NCBI RefSeq assembly: GCF_040183065.1
Contig: NC_091128.1
Coordinates: 174,238,244 to 174,302,243, forward strand
Direction of reading: 5' to 3'
DNA: 64,000 nucleotides
From: Periplaneta americana
Lineage: Eukaryota > Arthropoda > Insecta > Blattodea > Blattidae
Shown: piece after piece, positions 1 through 11,801 of the stretch
How the letters are laid out: each line of letters opens with the position of its first letter
Numbering within the stretch: position 1 is the first letter of the stretch
Notes under the pieces: model-generated
Database searches by the model: none
What the model was told of the DNA's origin: nothing
The model's input: the letters and a program-made list of their open reading frames with translations, nothing else
Position numbers and translations under genes: made by a program

Positions 1-593
1 ATAATACAATTAATATCAAATACAATTTTCCTTTTATTAAAAGAAATTGACAGGGGATTCATTGAATCCCTCGTAGCCTACTCCGTGAAACATTTATTCT
101 GTTCGTGATTGTTATTGTGAACATCATTGGCATTGTTAGAATGTTTGGGATTAGAAATAAAAGTTCGATATTTCTATTCACTTCTGTCTTTATTCTCCAC
201 GCATTTATATTAACAAGGCATAGCCTTTTCTTAATTGCTCGTATTCCATAATTGCGTCTTCATTCCATAAGGCCTAGTCTCGAGACAACAATGCACATCA
301 ACATGACGCTAATAAGCTGTTTGAAATTGTAATGATTGAAGCGAATTGGATTCATTTGGAAATTAATACCAAAGTTAAGTACTTTAAAACTAGCTTATGT
401 TAAATTAACCATTTCTGTCTTTATACTTCCCGCATTTATTAATCATCCTATTTGTGTACGAATAATAATGGATGTTACTTTCGTTTCCCCTTTTTGTTTT
501 GTAATGGCTGGCTGGACACGAAACTACTTTGTTTTAAACACAAAATTTCATCCATGTTGAATCTTTCGTACACTACTTTTACACTTGAATGTA

Positions 594-892
594 AATGGAT
601 TAAATGGCGATCTTACTCGTGTTACTTATGTAAGCATGTGCGGCTTACAGCTGTTTCGGTGCTATTCGACACCATCCTCAGAGCCTACTAGATCTTGGCG
701 CTATCTCACTCATTGACACAACTCTTCATCACACGAACGCACCACACTACAGGCAGCGAAGTTCAGATAGCGCCGAGATCTAGTACTAGTAGGCTCTGAG
801 GATGGTGTTCAATAGCACCGAAACAGCTGTAAGCCGCAAATGCTTACATAATTAACGCGAGTAAGATCGCCATTTAATCAATTATTTACATA
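594..892. mobile_element. Foldback MITE
   Basis: Left arm (594-705) and right arm (767-892) are near-perfect inverted copies; both contain, in opposite orientation, GGCTTACAGCTGTTTCGGTG and the string GAGCCTACTAG. About 60 bp separate them. No coding potential. The 600 bp to the left (1-593) are AT-rich and hold nothing I recognise. Confidence 0.7.
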
Positions 893-1313
893 ATTTCAGT
901 CATCCAAGGCCTACTGGAATTAATGACGTCACTGTATTCTCGAATGCCAAACGTTTCACTTTAAAAGTTCTTCCTTAAAATCCTCTGTTCCCTGGTGGAA
1001 AATATTTGATAAGCGTTGTTTACATGTACAACAATGGGAATAGTCTGGAAACCAATTTCGATTTCCGTATTTTGTTTTTTTTTTTCTTAATTACTTGGGG
1101 ATTCATTTAACATTGTTTTTAACTACACGAGCGATTGTGGTGTTAAAATCAAAACACGATGATTTGGAAAAAAAAAAAAAGACTATATTTAGATAGATAT
1201 GATCCTGGTCTATTTTAGGTTTCTACAAAATATTTACCCGATAAAATGTGAGCAAAACTCGAAAAATCTCACAATAGAAGGAAGGTTCGTGAAACTGGTT
1301 TCTATCTCCATGA
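893..1313. other. AT-rich sequence, nothing recognised
   Basis: Contains a T-run near 1075 and an A-run near 1168 but no coding sequence or repeat structure that I can name. Confidence 0.4.
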
Positions 1314-1420
1314 ATAAATACACCATGCGGTCTCTTCAGTCAGCATACCACTCAGCATCTTTAAGAGTTTGTGAGGTGCAACGAAGGACGAGCTGAAGAT
1401 CAACATGAGCTTCAGACTGG
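1314..1420 (+). promoter_or_regulatory. Candidate core promoter and short first exon
   Basis: ATAAATA at 1314-1320 precedes a TCAGTCAGC initiator-like string near 1336-1344. An ATG at 1405 opens MSFRL before a consensus donor, CTGG|gtgagtac, at 1420/1421. A TATA-like box, an Inr and a first exon with only a few codons is common in arthropod genes. No downstream exon was recognised, so this is a guess. Confidence 0.25.
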
Positions 1421-2465
1421 GTGAGTACATGTTTGATTTTCTATATTTTACAGCGTATCATAATTCAGAGGCATTTTCAGGGAGAGGGAACATGAGGCCT
1501 CATCTATAGTTGAACATTCTTCAAACTAAATTTGGTCATTTCATACTGTACATTCTGAGACGTATAGATCTAGTAGTAGGGATTCACCTGACCAGGAAGT
1601 TGAGTTCAGAGTATGTTAACGCCGATTGCATAATGTTCAATTGCGAAGTAAGATTAGACATTTTTTATATTAAAATCTAAAATGCAAGATTACATTTCTG
1701 ATATCTCAGTCGTATGTTTTTGGTTCTCATATTTATGTTAAATTTACGCTTCCAAATGTTAGTGTTGATTCTGAATATTTACAAGAGTGAAGTCTGAATC
1801 GTTTAAAGAGTCCATTTCTTTAAGGCGGATGACAAGGGGCCATGTTATAGAGAATATTTTTAATGAAGCTTGTTTGCATAGGCGGAGAGAGAACCGCTTC
1901 CTTTCGGGGGTAAAGCAAAACCATAGAATCTCGATATAACAAGGTTATGGGAGACATTATTTACCTTCTCTCCCCGTTACAGCTTGACTGTGGTAGAGTA
2001 CATCGGAATACGATCTTTTAATAAAGGTATTTTAGGAGGGCATATTTCTTACAGTGTTACATCCATATCCACGATGTTTCGGACCGAGTTGTATAGGGCT
2101 TGAACTGTAGGTCTACTGCATATTATAATAGCGCATATCTTAAAGAAATCTCTCTATTTTTCTCTGTCATACACAAACACATGTATACACCAATAACACT
2201 ATGTAACAGTGCTAACAGAAACTTTATCTGAAGCTTATCTTCCTGAAGATATCATATGAAATATAAATTATAATTATTTTACTTAATCTCGTCTTTAAGT
2301 TTACACATTATACCAGGATCACTTTTCTTTTTTTCTGCATTGTTGTGCAGTATGTTATTCATATTTCTCCAAGTAGCGGCCTGAACACTTGCAGACTTCT
2401 AACTCATGAGTACAGGCTGTTACAAAAGAAACATTGAGGTATAGAAGTTCTTATACATTCAGAAA

Positions 2466-2613
2466 TCTATACTAATAATAAATCTGTAGCCGAAATTTTT
2501 CTGGTAATTTTCGATTTTCCAAAAATAATTGGTCCTAACATATATAATTAACCACCCTGAAACCTAAAATCGCTTTTTTGAAATTTTTGTTTGTCTGTCT
2601 GTCTGTCTGTCTC

Positions 2614-2650
<37 letters not shown>

Positions 2651-3434
2651 GTGTTTGTTACCTTTTCACGCGATAATGGCTGAACGGATTTCGATGAAAA
2701 TTGGAATATAAATTAAGTTCGTCGTAACTTAGATTATAGGCTATATGGCATTCAAAATACATTATTTAAAAGGGGGGTTATAAGGGGGCCTGAATTAAAT
2801 AAATCGAAATATCTCGCTTATTATTGATTTTTATGAAAAATGTTACATAATAAAAATTTCTTTAAAAATCATTTCCGATAAGTTTTATTCTTTGAAAAAT
2901 TTTGATAGGACTGATATTTAATGAGATAAATGAGTTTTAAAATTAAAATAACTGCCATCTAAGGCCATGTAATGAATTAAAAAACAAATGACTTCGTCTA
3001 TAAGGGGCCTTGGACACAACAATCGAAAGCTATGAAAGATAGCCTACAGATAATGTTTCTGCGTTTCTATGAAGTAATATCAGAAGCTTAATTAACCGAT
3101 TTGTATAATTAATTATTAATTCACCATTGGAAAGTGTAGTTTCTTTAGATGGACATAATGCTATAATGTTATCACAGTAACTCCTGAGTGAATCGAGGAC
3201 AGGTAAGATTAAAATAGATTCTTATGCACAGAAAACTTTATGACCAAATGAGTGGTCTCTGGATCAAAATGATCGCATTTTAATTTTTTAATTAAATTTA
3301 AATTAAGTAACATAATAAACGATTTATCCTTATATCAAACACGAATGTTCCCTGGATCAAATGTCCTATTTTAATTATATAATTACTTTATATTTATTTC
3401 TAACGGGTGCAGCGGAGCGCACGGGTACGGCTAG
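2466..3434 (+). mobile_element. Non-autonomous Helitron-like element
   Basis: Begins TCTATACTAATAATAAATC after an A and ends GGGTACGGCTAG before a T, the TC...CTAG/A^T signature of Helitrons. It carries an internal (GTCT)n tract and the phrase CGCGATAATGGCTGAACGG, typical of insect copies. No Rep/helicase sequence is present. Confidence 0.6.
2588..2652 (+). repeat. (GTCT)n microsatellite
   Basis: About 15 GTCT units with one CTCT interruption, inside the Helitron-like element. Confidence 0.95.
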
Positions 3435-3653
3435 TTTAAAATAAATTAATATTATAGTCCAGACATATAATCTGAAGACATTAATTCGTTAATGTAAGCC
3501 CAGAAACTTAATCATAAACAAAAGCAAGAAAAATCTTTTGAATTCAGTATTTTATAACGTTAATAGAAAAAAAAAAGAAGAAGAAGAGAGTTCAGGCAAG
3601 TTGGGGGAGGCAGTGCTCTCCACGCCCCCATAACTCCTCCTATGCTTGTTTGC

Positions 3654-5058
3654 ATTTATTAAATAACAATGCATTAAAAACCAGTTCAGAGAGAAATATT
3701 GGCGGAGCAAGACTGGCTAGAATAGTTCCGTGAAATATTTTCAAGAATCCGGAATATGTCAATCGGAATTAAAATATAGCCTAATACATTTGGGAGAGGG
3801 ACGGGAAGATTGGTAGTCGGTTTTCCCAATCCGTTTTTCCCAATTTTTTTTACAACGTTTGGGATTCCCAACACAGCCTGAGTTCCAATATTCATTTTCC
3901 CCACACCATTTCTCCAAATCCTCTTTTCCCACTCCACTTGGTTCCAATAATCTTTTCCCCTAATATACTTTCCCAACTTGCTTTTCCAAGTACAATCGTA
4001 TTATGACAACTTACCTGAACATTTGTTCGAATTCAAAATTTTTAGTCTATCGACAGCTCTATTTTTTTTCTGCTATCCATTCATCCCTTTTAACTCACTT
4101 CTTAATTTAATTGCTAAAATTATAGCAATATAGCAACTAAATGTTTTTGGTGCTTGTAGATGCATGACTACCTAAATGGTTTAAAACAAGCTTCCTTATT
4201 GCTTGTTGAAAGAAGCATACTGAGAAAGAAAATACCGATTGTGTGAAGACAAGACTGTTCACAGAACCTAATAAAAATAATGATAGTCGTGCATCGTTTA
4301 CAATGACGGGACACGACATTACATAAATCAGGGCCCAATAGGAAATCAGAATTTCATGACGTCATGACGCAGGTCGCGACGCGACGAAAGTTGAAATTGA
4401 GTTAACTTTTACCGGAATGCGTATGTGTTTTGTTTAGTATGGCTGAACGTGTGATGCCAGCTTATGAGCACGTCACCGTTTACTTGTGCATAATATACCT
4501 GATGTATGTATTTTGAATCAACTGTAAACACAAGTAGGTGTATAAATGGAACTTATTTACAGATTATAAATGATACAAATTGCCAAAATTATGTAGACAG
4601 TACAAAATGTCTAGTGAAATTTAATTATTTCTTACAATTCTATTTTCAATTTGTAAAACACGATGTTTTTAAGATTGATAGTAGTTTTATACTTGTTTAC
4701 ATTTCGACTGAACGTGAATGCTATTGCCAATGGCCTTGCGCCCAACACATACCAATACACAACTTAGTAACAAACGACTGCTCTAGCGTATATAGCTATA
4801 GGACAATGACTGTCTGTTCTCATTTTCAAAAACGTTATACTCGCAAAACACTTTTTTTTTTCCGGAAAATCTTGACGGTTACAGAGAAACATTGCATGAC
4901 TCTTTTCCGTAAGTTATTTATGCTTTGTGACTAATATTTTTTGGCAGTTTATATCGTTTACACCCTGTATAAGAAACTGGAATGGTAAGCGTTTATCTTA
5001 AGGATTCATCTGGCAGAAAACTATTGATAATCACATAACGTGTGATACGCAGGGATGC
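3654..5058. other. Intergenic, no gene recognised
   Basis: AT-rich. At 3815-3990 the plus strand has recurring TTTTCCCA/TTCC strings, giving a Lys/Gly/Asn-rich open frame on the minus strand that I regard as chance. A 142-codon plus-strand frame at 4506-4934 has no recognisable motif. Confidence 0.4.
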
Positions 5059-5066
5059 ATCGTTGC

Positions 5067-6385
5067 TAGAGATGAACAAAACTAACTGTCGCTCTCGCTC
5101 GCTGTGTTCGTTGCATTTGTCTTTCGAGTCTCGTCTCGTCATTCTCGTGCGCTTCGAGTCTCGCTCATCATTCTCGAAATAGCATTTGGTCGGCGTGGGA
5201 AAATTTCGTAACTTTGAATAACATACATCATTGAAATAAATAACATTATAAATGTTTAAAAGAGACAAGACAAAACAGAACAGTAACTTAGTTATCAAAA
5301 TGTTCTGGTTCTATTATATGATATTACTTTCGGTTATATAATAGTACATTATGCAACGAGCCTATAATGATAGTAATTAAGACGCGAGTATGTTTGTTTA
5401 TGAAACGAGCGCAAGCGAGTTTCATAATTTTCATACGAGCGTCTTAATTACCATTATAGGCAAGTTTCATACGACTTTTTATGCTCGACCATATTTCTAA
5501 CTTGAAATTATTCAGAAGTATTCATATTATTCGTGTCTGACTCAAGAGCGGAAGTGACCTTGTGCATAGCTCGTAAATTGTGAGATGTGCGCAGACGCGA
5601 AAGTATTGATTTTTTCCGAGGAACAATAATATCATTGACCTTGATATAATCTAGAGAATAACATGAACTAATTTTGATATAACCTTGAAATTGATTTAGA
5701 ATTGAAAAACGAGATGACAAATTGAATTTATTTGACTATTATTTACAATTAACGCTAATTATTGTAGTAACAGAATATAACCTTTTGCGACAGTATTGGA
5801 TTTCCAGCCTCCGTGACGTTTCCCTCGTTGTCTTTCGATTGCATATCCGAGAATAATCGAAAACCTGAACTTTAATGAATAGGTGTAATTTAATGACATG
5901 CATTAAAGGGCTACTACCAGGTGTATAATTACTACATTTCGGCATGGTCGAGCATAAAAAGAAAAAAAAAACAATTCTCAAATAAATTTGCATTTCTAAG
6001 AAACATAAAACATAACGTTAATATGTTTTTACTTGAGATTGCACACTTGATCTCAGACATATGAAAAGAAAATTCCTAGCCTTTTAATAAGTGCCTAGTA
6101 ATTAAATAAAGACTGGGGAACGGATTATTATACACAGAAAGGTAGAGATGATGTTTAAAATTGGCTACTTGATTGTTTATACATCTATAAGAGTTGCCAA
6201 AGAAGATAAAAGTTCAGTCAAGGCTACTTGACGTTCGGGACTTCGCGAGTGATCAATCTCGACGTCTCGAAACACAAGCAGTCTTTACGTCAACGACGCG
6301 ACGTATACAAGATTGTCGTGCGGGTTTTCGACTTTGCGGGCGCTGCAGCTGTTAGTCTTGCTTTCTCGATCGTTGTTCATCTCTA
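5067..6385. mobile_element. hAT-like non-autonomous element with 8-bp target duplication
   Basis: ATCGTTGC flanks both ends (5059-5066 and 6386-6393), and the termini are inverted repeats (TAGAGATGAACAA). An 8-bp duplication plus short TIRs fits the hAT superfamily. Both ends are rich in CG/CTCG strings. No transposase remains; the interior holds a nested palindromic element. Confidence 0.7.
5470..5961. mobile_element. Nested MITE-like element
   Basis: TTTTTATGCTCGACCAT near 5476 is mirrored by ATGGTCGAGCATAAAAA near 5943. Just outside, at 5365-5460, a second small inverted repeat (AGACGCGAGTATG / CATACGAGCGTCT) surrounds a GAAACGAGCGCAAGCGAG core. No coding capacity. Confidence 0.5.
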
Positions 6386-6574
6386 ATCGTTGCTCTTCTC
6401 GCCTTTCCTTGGTGGTTGGACCAATTTACCGATGCAGTTTACACTTGTCTATTTTAACGCTGCATCCCCCCCCCCTCCCAGGGATAAGGAAATGCATGCG
6501 ATGTATGTGAAATCGAGTTCCTATATTATAGAATGAAATAGTTTAACATTTAGATATAATAGTAAATGAGTTGC

Positions 6575-6829
6575 GTCCACACCTGTGGAGTAACGGTCAG
6601 CGCGTCTGGCTGCGAAACCAGGTGGCCCGGGTTCGATTCCTGGTCGGGGCAAGTTACCTGGTTGAGGTTTTTTCCGGGGTTTTCCCTCAACCCAATACGA
6701 GCAAATGCTGGGTAACTTTAGGTGCTGGACCCCGGACTCATTTCACCGGCATTATCACCTTCATATCATTCAGACGCTAAATAACCTAGATGTTGATACA
6801 GCGTCGTAAAATAACCCAATAAAAAAATT
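6575..6829 (+). mobile_element. tRNA-derived SINE, family 1
   Basis: Starts GTCCACACCTGTGGAGTAAC, has a pol III B-box-like GGTTCGATTCC, the core CAAGTTACCTGGTTGAGG, and an A-rich tail. Target duplication AATGAGTTGC at 6565-6574 and 6830-6839 proves retrotransposition. Confidence 0.92.
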
Positions 6830-6839
6830 AATGAGTTGC

Positions 6840-7805
6840 TTAAGTCTTTTATTTATATTGAAGTTCACAGACGTTTCGAGAATTTCAATTACCGTCTCAG
6901 GTTCATTCAACTGTTACGCAAACTGTTCTGTAGAGGTCCTTCACTAGTCGCTTACATACTGGTGCATGATGTCTACGAGATCACCTTTGTTTATCGGTAT
7001 TCTAATAAATTCCAGACATTCTGTTCATTTATATTTGTCTCAATTACAGTACTTATTTCAGAATTTCACGCAATAAAGACACTTTTCCTTAAGCATTATT
7101 TCACTCACTGTTAAAGTGTTAGTTTGCGAAACTGTCTGTATTGAGGATCACTGTCACTGAACTGTACTGAAAAACACACTTCACATAATCTTGGATCTTC
7201 TGATTTATAAAGTTCTTTTCACTGCCCACAATATTCACCGTAAGTTTTAGAACTGCAAAATATTTCTGTACTTCACAAATATTGCTCAGGGAGAAAAACT
7301 TTGGGGATGTATTACTTGAGATTTTTTTTTATCCAAGAAAGAAAAACTATAAATAAAATTGAGTCTATTTTAAGTCGTCATTAGGCCCTATTGGTTGAAA
7401 CTTCGATATCTTCCACAACACATCTGAACTGATGTCTTATTGTATTGTGTTATTACAAGATCAAATTAAAATGAGAGATAAATAACTTTACAAATATACA
7501 CACAGCATGGTCTGAAAGTATGAATCATTTCGTAAGGTACATATTTTTTGTTACATTTGTTTAGGCCTGCTGTATTTCACAAAGCAATGTTTATGTGCGA
7601 TTTTAATTCTCATTTGTTTTTATTTACGTAAACAATGATGAAAAAGGAGCCAACACACAAAAAATATCTTCTTACCCGTTCCACACTATATTCACATTGG
7701 TTTGAAGTAATTTATTAAAGAATGTAATCAAGACTAATTCAGAAACATATTAAACTCATTACCCTTGCACTATAAACGGATGGTCCCTGGACCAAATGAT
7801 TGTGC
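6840..7805. other. AT-rich intergenic, nothing recognised
   Basis: No homology or repeat structure seen apart from the phrase GGTCCCTGGACCAAATGAT at the right end, related to strings in the Helitron-like element at 3225-3400. Confidence 0.4.
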
Positions 7806-7809
7806 TTAA

Positions 7810-8623
7810 GGGGAGAGGATGGTATTTTTTTAACTTTTTCCTATTTGGTTTAAATTTTAATTTTTTGTATGTAGAGAGCTCATGGCTGTAGCAACTCAAC
7901 CAAATATAAATATTTTGAAAAAAATTATTTGGGGGCCCAAATTTGAAAAAAATATACCCCATGCAGGATTTTGCAATGTACTTGCAAAAGCATGCTCTAC
8001 AAACTGTCTGTAACAGAATTTTGATATTAGTCCCTATGTTTGTAAAATAAGCAATTAAAATTTTATAACAGTTTAAATATATTTTTTTTGCAAACAAACG
8101 GACGTATTTTTAAAATGAAATCAAGTAACAAAATTCTGTTACAGAGAAAAGTTTCCTAATAGTCTAAAGAATGTGTGTTCTAAATTTCATGCAAGTATCT
8201 TTAATAGTTCAGAAATTATATCCATTTTTGTCTGGAAATGTAGCAAAAAAACGAAGTTATCGGAAACCGAACAAAGGGGGCGTGTGATTTAAAAATTCAT
8301 AACGCAGGAAGTTTAAAAATGACGTCTCAACATCTAGTAGGGCCACAAATACCCACAAAATATTATGCAATGCATTCCACACATATCAAAGTGTATTTTA
8401 AAGAATTTTTTTTTAAATTTAAATTACCGGAAACAACAATAAATGGGGGCGAGTGATTTAAAAATCCATAACGCAGGAAGTTTAAAAATGGCGTCTCAAC
8501 ACCCGACAAGTGCACAAATACCCACAAAATGCTATGCTATGTATTCCACACATATTACAGAGTATTTTAAATATATTTTTTTTAATTTACTAATTTTCCA
8601 CCAAAAAATACCATCCTCTCCCC
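7810..8623. mobile_element. TTAA-flanked DNA element
   Basis: The termini GGGGAGAGGATGGTATTTTT are perfect inverted repeats and each is directly flanked by TTAA (7806-7809, 8624-8627), the target of piggyBac- and Kolobok-type elements. The right half holds two copies of a roughly 176-bp direct repeat (starting near 8272 and 8446) containing CATAACGCAGGAAGTTTAAA. No transposase. Confidence 0.7.
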
Positions 8624-8627
8624 TTAA

Positions 8628-9600
8628 ATTATTTGGGTCCAACAGTAATTAAAAAAGATGTTGAAGGAAATATCCTTTCTCCTAAATGTATGCTTCCTGG
8701 ACTGTAATGATCGTATTTTAATTATTTAAATACAAATTGCAATTAAACGAATTATCCCAGGATCAAGTGATTTATTTAATTCATAGTTCCATCTGGTATT
8801 TTATGAGTTATTATATCTGATATAGCCTACCTACCGTTAATTGTTTTCATTGTAACAGTAGGCCATGACTGACCGAGTGTAAAGATCCGCTCTCAGAGTG
8901 GTGGAGTTCGGGGTTTGGGGTGGCCCACAAGCCACAAGTCGTGCTAAAGATGTTGCTTTGCTAATTACCAGTATGGAGTGTTGTGTAATATACGGAACTT
9001 TTACCTATTAGGTATATAAATTTCGAGGTTACCTAGTTATTTTCAAATTATTTAAGTATGTTTTTCTCTCGTGTGTGGTGTGGGAGGGTGTCGAAGTTTC
9101 ATTTAAAATTGTTTGGGTCTATTTTAATGAACTCGTCATTCTTCGTTGTTTAAAATATCGTTATTTGCATTTATGTAGAATAATTTGGGATATTTAACCA
9201 CATGTTGCAATTTGATTTCTTCAAACGTTTCATAACTACTTGCAAATCAAGTCATAAGTGTCATATTGCCCAAAATCTGGAAAAATCGCCCAATATGTTG
9301 CGTCAGTTATGCTTTATTAATACTGTACTGCAGTGTGTACGTTCCAACGATTTTTTTTAAATACGTGATTGTCATGAGCGTAACTTATTACTTAGTTTAT
9401 AAGCGTTCAACTAAAAAGAAAAAAGAGTATACATTTATTATACGAATAGGGTTAGTCCCCCTTTATTTAGGTTAACGAGGTTTTACTGTAGTTGAGTCAA
9501 AATGTTAATTTGATTAAAAATAAAAGTCAATTTAATAAAATATGCATTGTTTTTGGCTACTGAAGCATAAGGGACGAAACAGAATAGGCGCCATTCCTGG
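8628..9600. other. AT-rich intergenic, nothing recognised
   Basis: Continues the interrupted repeat-like flank (CTGGACTGTAATGATCG) to about 8770; beyond that no structure is evident. Confidence 0.4.
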
Positions 9601-9619
9601 GGCTGGAACACTACGACTT

Positions 9620-9735
9620 AAGGCTGGTCCACAATAAATCGGGAACGGAAACGACAACGAGAACTGAAAATTATGAAAATAAATGCATTTAAATGTGAGC
9701 ATTCACAATTAACGAGAAGCATGTCGGAACCGGGG
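9620..9735 (+). mobile_element. Foldback MITE half, GGCTGGTTCACAATAAA family
   Basis: AAGGCTGGTCCACAATAAAT followed by GGGAACGGAAACGACAACGA matches the left arm of the complete copies at 9910 and 16611. Confidence 0.65.
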
Positions 9736-9909
9736 AAGGGAAACGTGAGAGTTGGCCAAGTTTGAACTTTTTCGATCAGAGCCTACTAGATTCATTCTTT
9801 TGTCATCAAAAAGCTATTTGGTCGTCGTATATTTTGTGTCGAGGAGGCCGTGACATATTTTTTTTGTTCATTCATTGCTTGTAACTAACCCAGAAATTCA
9901 GTAAAATCG

Positions 9910-10145
9910 AGGCTGGTTCACAATAAATAAACCGGGAATGGAAACGACAACGAGAGCAGAAATATTGTTAAAGTAAATGTATTTACATGTGAGCATTCAC
10001 AATTAAATTTCACGTTCTCGATCCTGGGCTCCGGTAAGGTTCTCGTTAATTGTGAATGCTCACATTTAAATACATTTATTTTAACAATATTTCCGTTCTC
10101 GTTCCCGTTGTAGTTTCCGTTCTCGGTTTAATGTGAACCAGCCTT
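9910..10145. mobile_element. Foldback MITE, complete copy
   Basis: Arms of about 100 bp: GGCTGGTTCACAATAAATAA...GAACGAGA-type left arm and its inverse, TTCTCGGTTTAATGTGAACC, at the right end. No coding capacity. Confidence 0.75.
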
Positions 10146-10365
10146 TTCTTTCGATATTTAGTACGTGTATATGTGTTCAGATTACCACGTGAATTCAATT
10201 CTTAAATATTCCGTGTCTTAAATTTCGAAGTTAGTTAATCTGTGTTTATGTTAGATGGCTTGTACTCATGAGAGAATGCCATTGGTCAAGTATACATAAA
10301 TAACATCAGAATGCATAATATCGACTTTACATATCGTTATTGACATACCTATCGATATGCATAGC

Positions 10366-10633
10366 GGTCCACACCTGTGGAGTAACGGTCAGCGCGTCTG
10401 GCTGCGAAACCAGGTAGCCCGGGTTCGAATCCCGGTCGGGGCAAGTTACCTGGTTGAGGTTTTTTCCGAGGGTTTCCCTCAACCCAATACGAGCAAATGC
10501 TGGGTAACTTTCGGTGCTGGACCCCGGACTCATTTCACCGGCATTATCACCTTCATTTCATTCAGACGCTAAATAACCTAGATGTTGATACAGCGTCGTA
10601 AAATAACCCAATAAAATAAAAAAATAAAAAAAA
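10366..10633 (+). mobile_element. tRNA-derived SINE, family 1 (copy in duplication)
   Basis: GGTCCACACCTGTGGAGTAAC to the A-rich tail. The preceding GATATGCATAGC (10354-10365) matches the site found after the second copy. Confidence 0.9.
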
Positions 10634-10916
10634 ACAATATTTCCGTTCTAGTTCCCGTTGTAGTTTTCGTTCTCGGTTTAATGTGAACCAGCCTTTACTT
10701 TCGATATTTAGTACGTGTATATATGTCCAGATTACTAAGTGAATTAAATTCTTAAATATTCCGTGTCTTAAATTTCGAAGTTAGTTAAATCTGTGTTTAT
10801 GTCGGCTGGCTTGTACTCATGAGAGAACGCCATTGGTCAAGTATACATAAATAACATCAGAATGCATAATATCGACTTTACATATCGTTATTGACATACC
10901 TATCGATATGCATAGC

Positions 10917-11170
10917 GGTCCACACCTGTGGAGTAACGGTCAGCTCGTCTGGCTGCGAAACCAGGTGGCCCGGGTTCGAATCCCGGTCGGGGCAAGTTAC
11001 CTGGTTGAGGTTTTTTCCGAGGGTTTCCCTCAACCCAATACGAGCAAATGCCGGGTAACTTTCGGTGCTGGACCCCGGACTCATTTCACCGGCATTATCA
11101 CCTTCATTTTCATTCAGACGCTAAATAACTTAGATGTTGATACAACGTCGTAAAATAACCCAATAAAAAA
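10917..11170 (+). mobile_element. tRNA-derived SINE, family 1 (second copy)
   Basis: Same element as at 10366. GATATGCATAGC occurs before (10905-10916) and after (11171-11182), so one insertion was later duplicated as part of a larger block. Confidence 0.9.
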
Positions 11171-11182
11171 GATATGCATAGC

Positions 11183-11275
11183 CGTTTCCGTTCTCGGTTT
11201 ATTGCGAATAAAAAATCTTCACGTTCACGTACTTCCTTTCCCGTTTTTGTTTCCGGTTTATTATGGACCAGACTT
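11183..11275. mobile_element. Diverged foldback MITE remnant
   Basis: GTTTCCGTTCTCGGTTTATT and TTTCCGGTTTATTATGGACC are right-arm strings of the GGCTGGTTCACAATAAA family. Two TTTATT strings here read AATAAA on the minus strand. Confidence 0.5.
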
Positions 11276-11801
11276 TATAGTTGAAATCTGTAATTCCGAA
11301 ACGTGTGTACAGCTCGACCAAGTTAAGTCTGCGAGCCGAGAGGGGAAGTTGTAGGCAGGTTTGTAGTGAAAGGAGGCGGTATCGAAAGGAGACCCGTACA
11401 GTCACATACGACAGTAAAGTTTTCCTACTGCGGTTCAGTTCATAGAGCGCTAATGAAAACGTAAGAACACTCCGAAAACAAGACACTTTGAAATAGACTG
11501 TACTTCTATATCTGCTTGACACACTTTCGACAGTGAGGTTTGGCGTTCCGATTGGCAAGCGTGGGCATAGGAGAGAAAGTAGCATGAGGAGGGGAGGTGA
11601 GGAGACAGCATAACGGTTGTCAGAGCTTGCCTTTTTCTGAAGACAAGGAAAACAACTGCGTAGTGTATTTCAAACGATGTACACACACTTTGAAATCTGA
11701 GCCTCAAATGACCTATGTGGCAACTGTGTTTTGCCTCTAAATTCCTCTACACTCCATCCCGGTATCCCCACTCGCAGACTTGACTTGGGCAAGCTGTAAT
11801 A

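Larger units (their letters stand above)
1878..3643. mobile_element. DNA element with 10-bp target duplication, split by a Helitron
   Basis: GCTTGTTTGC occurs immediately outside both ends (1868-1877 and 3644-3653). The ends are imperfect inverted repeats (ATAGGCGGAGAG versus ATAGGAGGAGTT on the opposite strand). Removing the Helitron at 2466-3434 leaves about 800 bp without coding capacity. The superfamily is unclear; hAT would give 8 bp and Mutator-like 9-10 bp. Confidence 0.55.
10084..11170 (+). repeat. Tandem duplication, about 550 bp, including MITE arm and SINE
   Basis: 10084-10633 is repeated at 10634-11170 with few changes (offset 550-551). Each copy holds the right MITE arm, about 220 bp of spacer with the string GCCATTGGTCAAGTATACAT, and a family 1 SINE. 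Only the second SINE is followed by the duplicated target site. Confidence 0.9.

Noticed and set aside
4506..4934. 142-codon open frame on the plus strand
   Set aside because: Low-complexity composition of AT-rich DNA; no motif, signal peptide or splice context.
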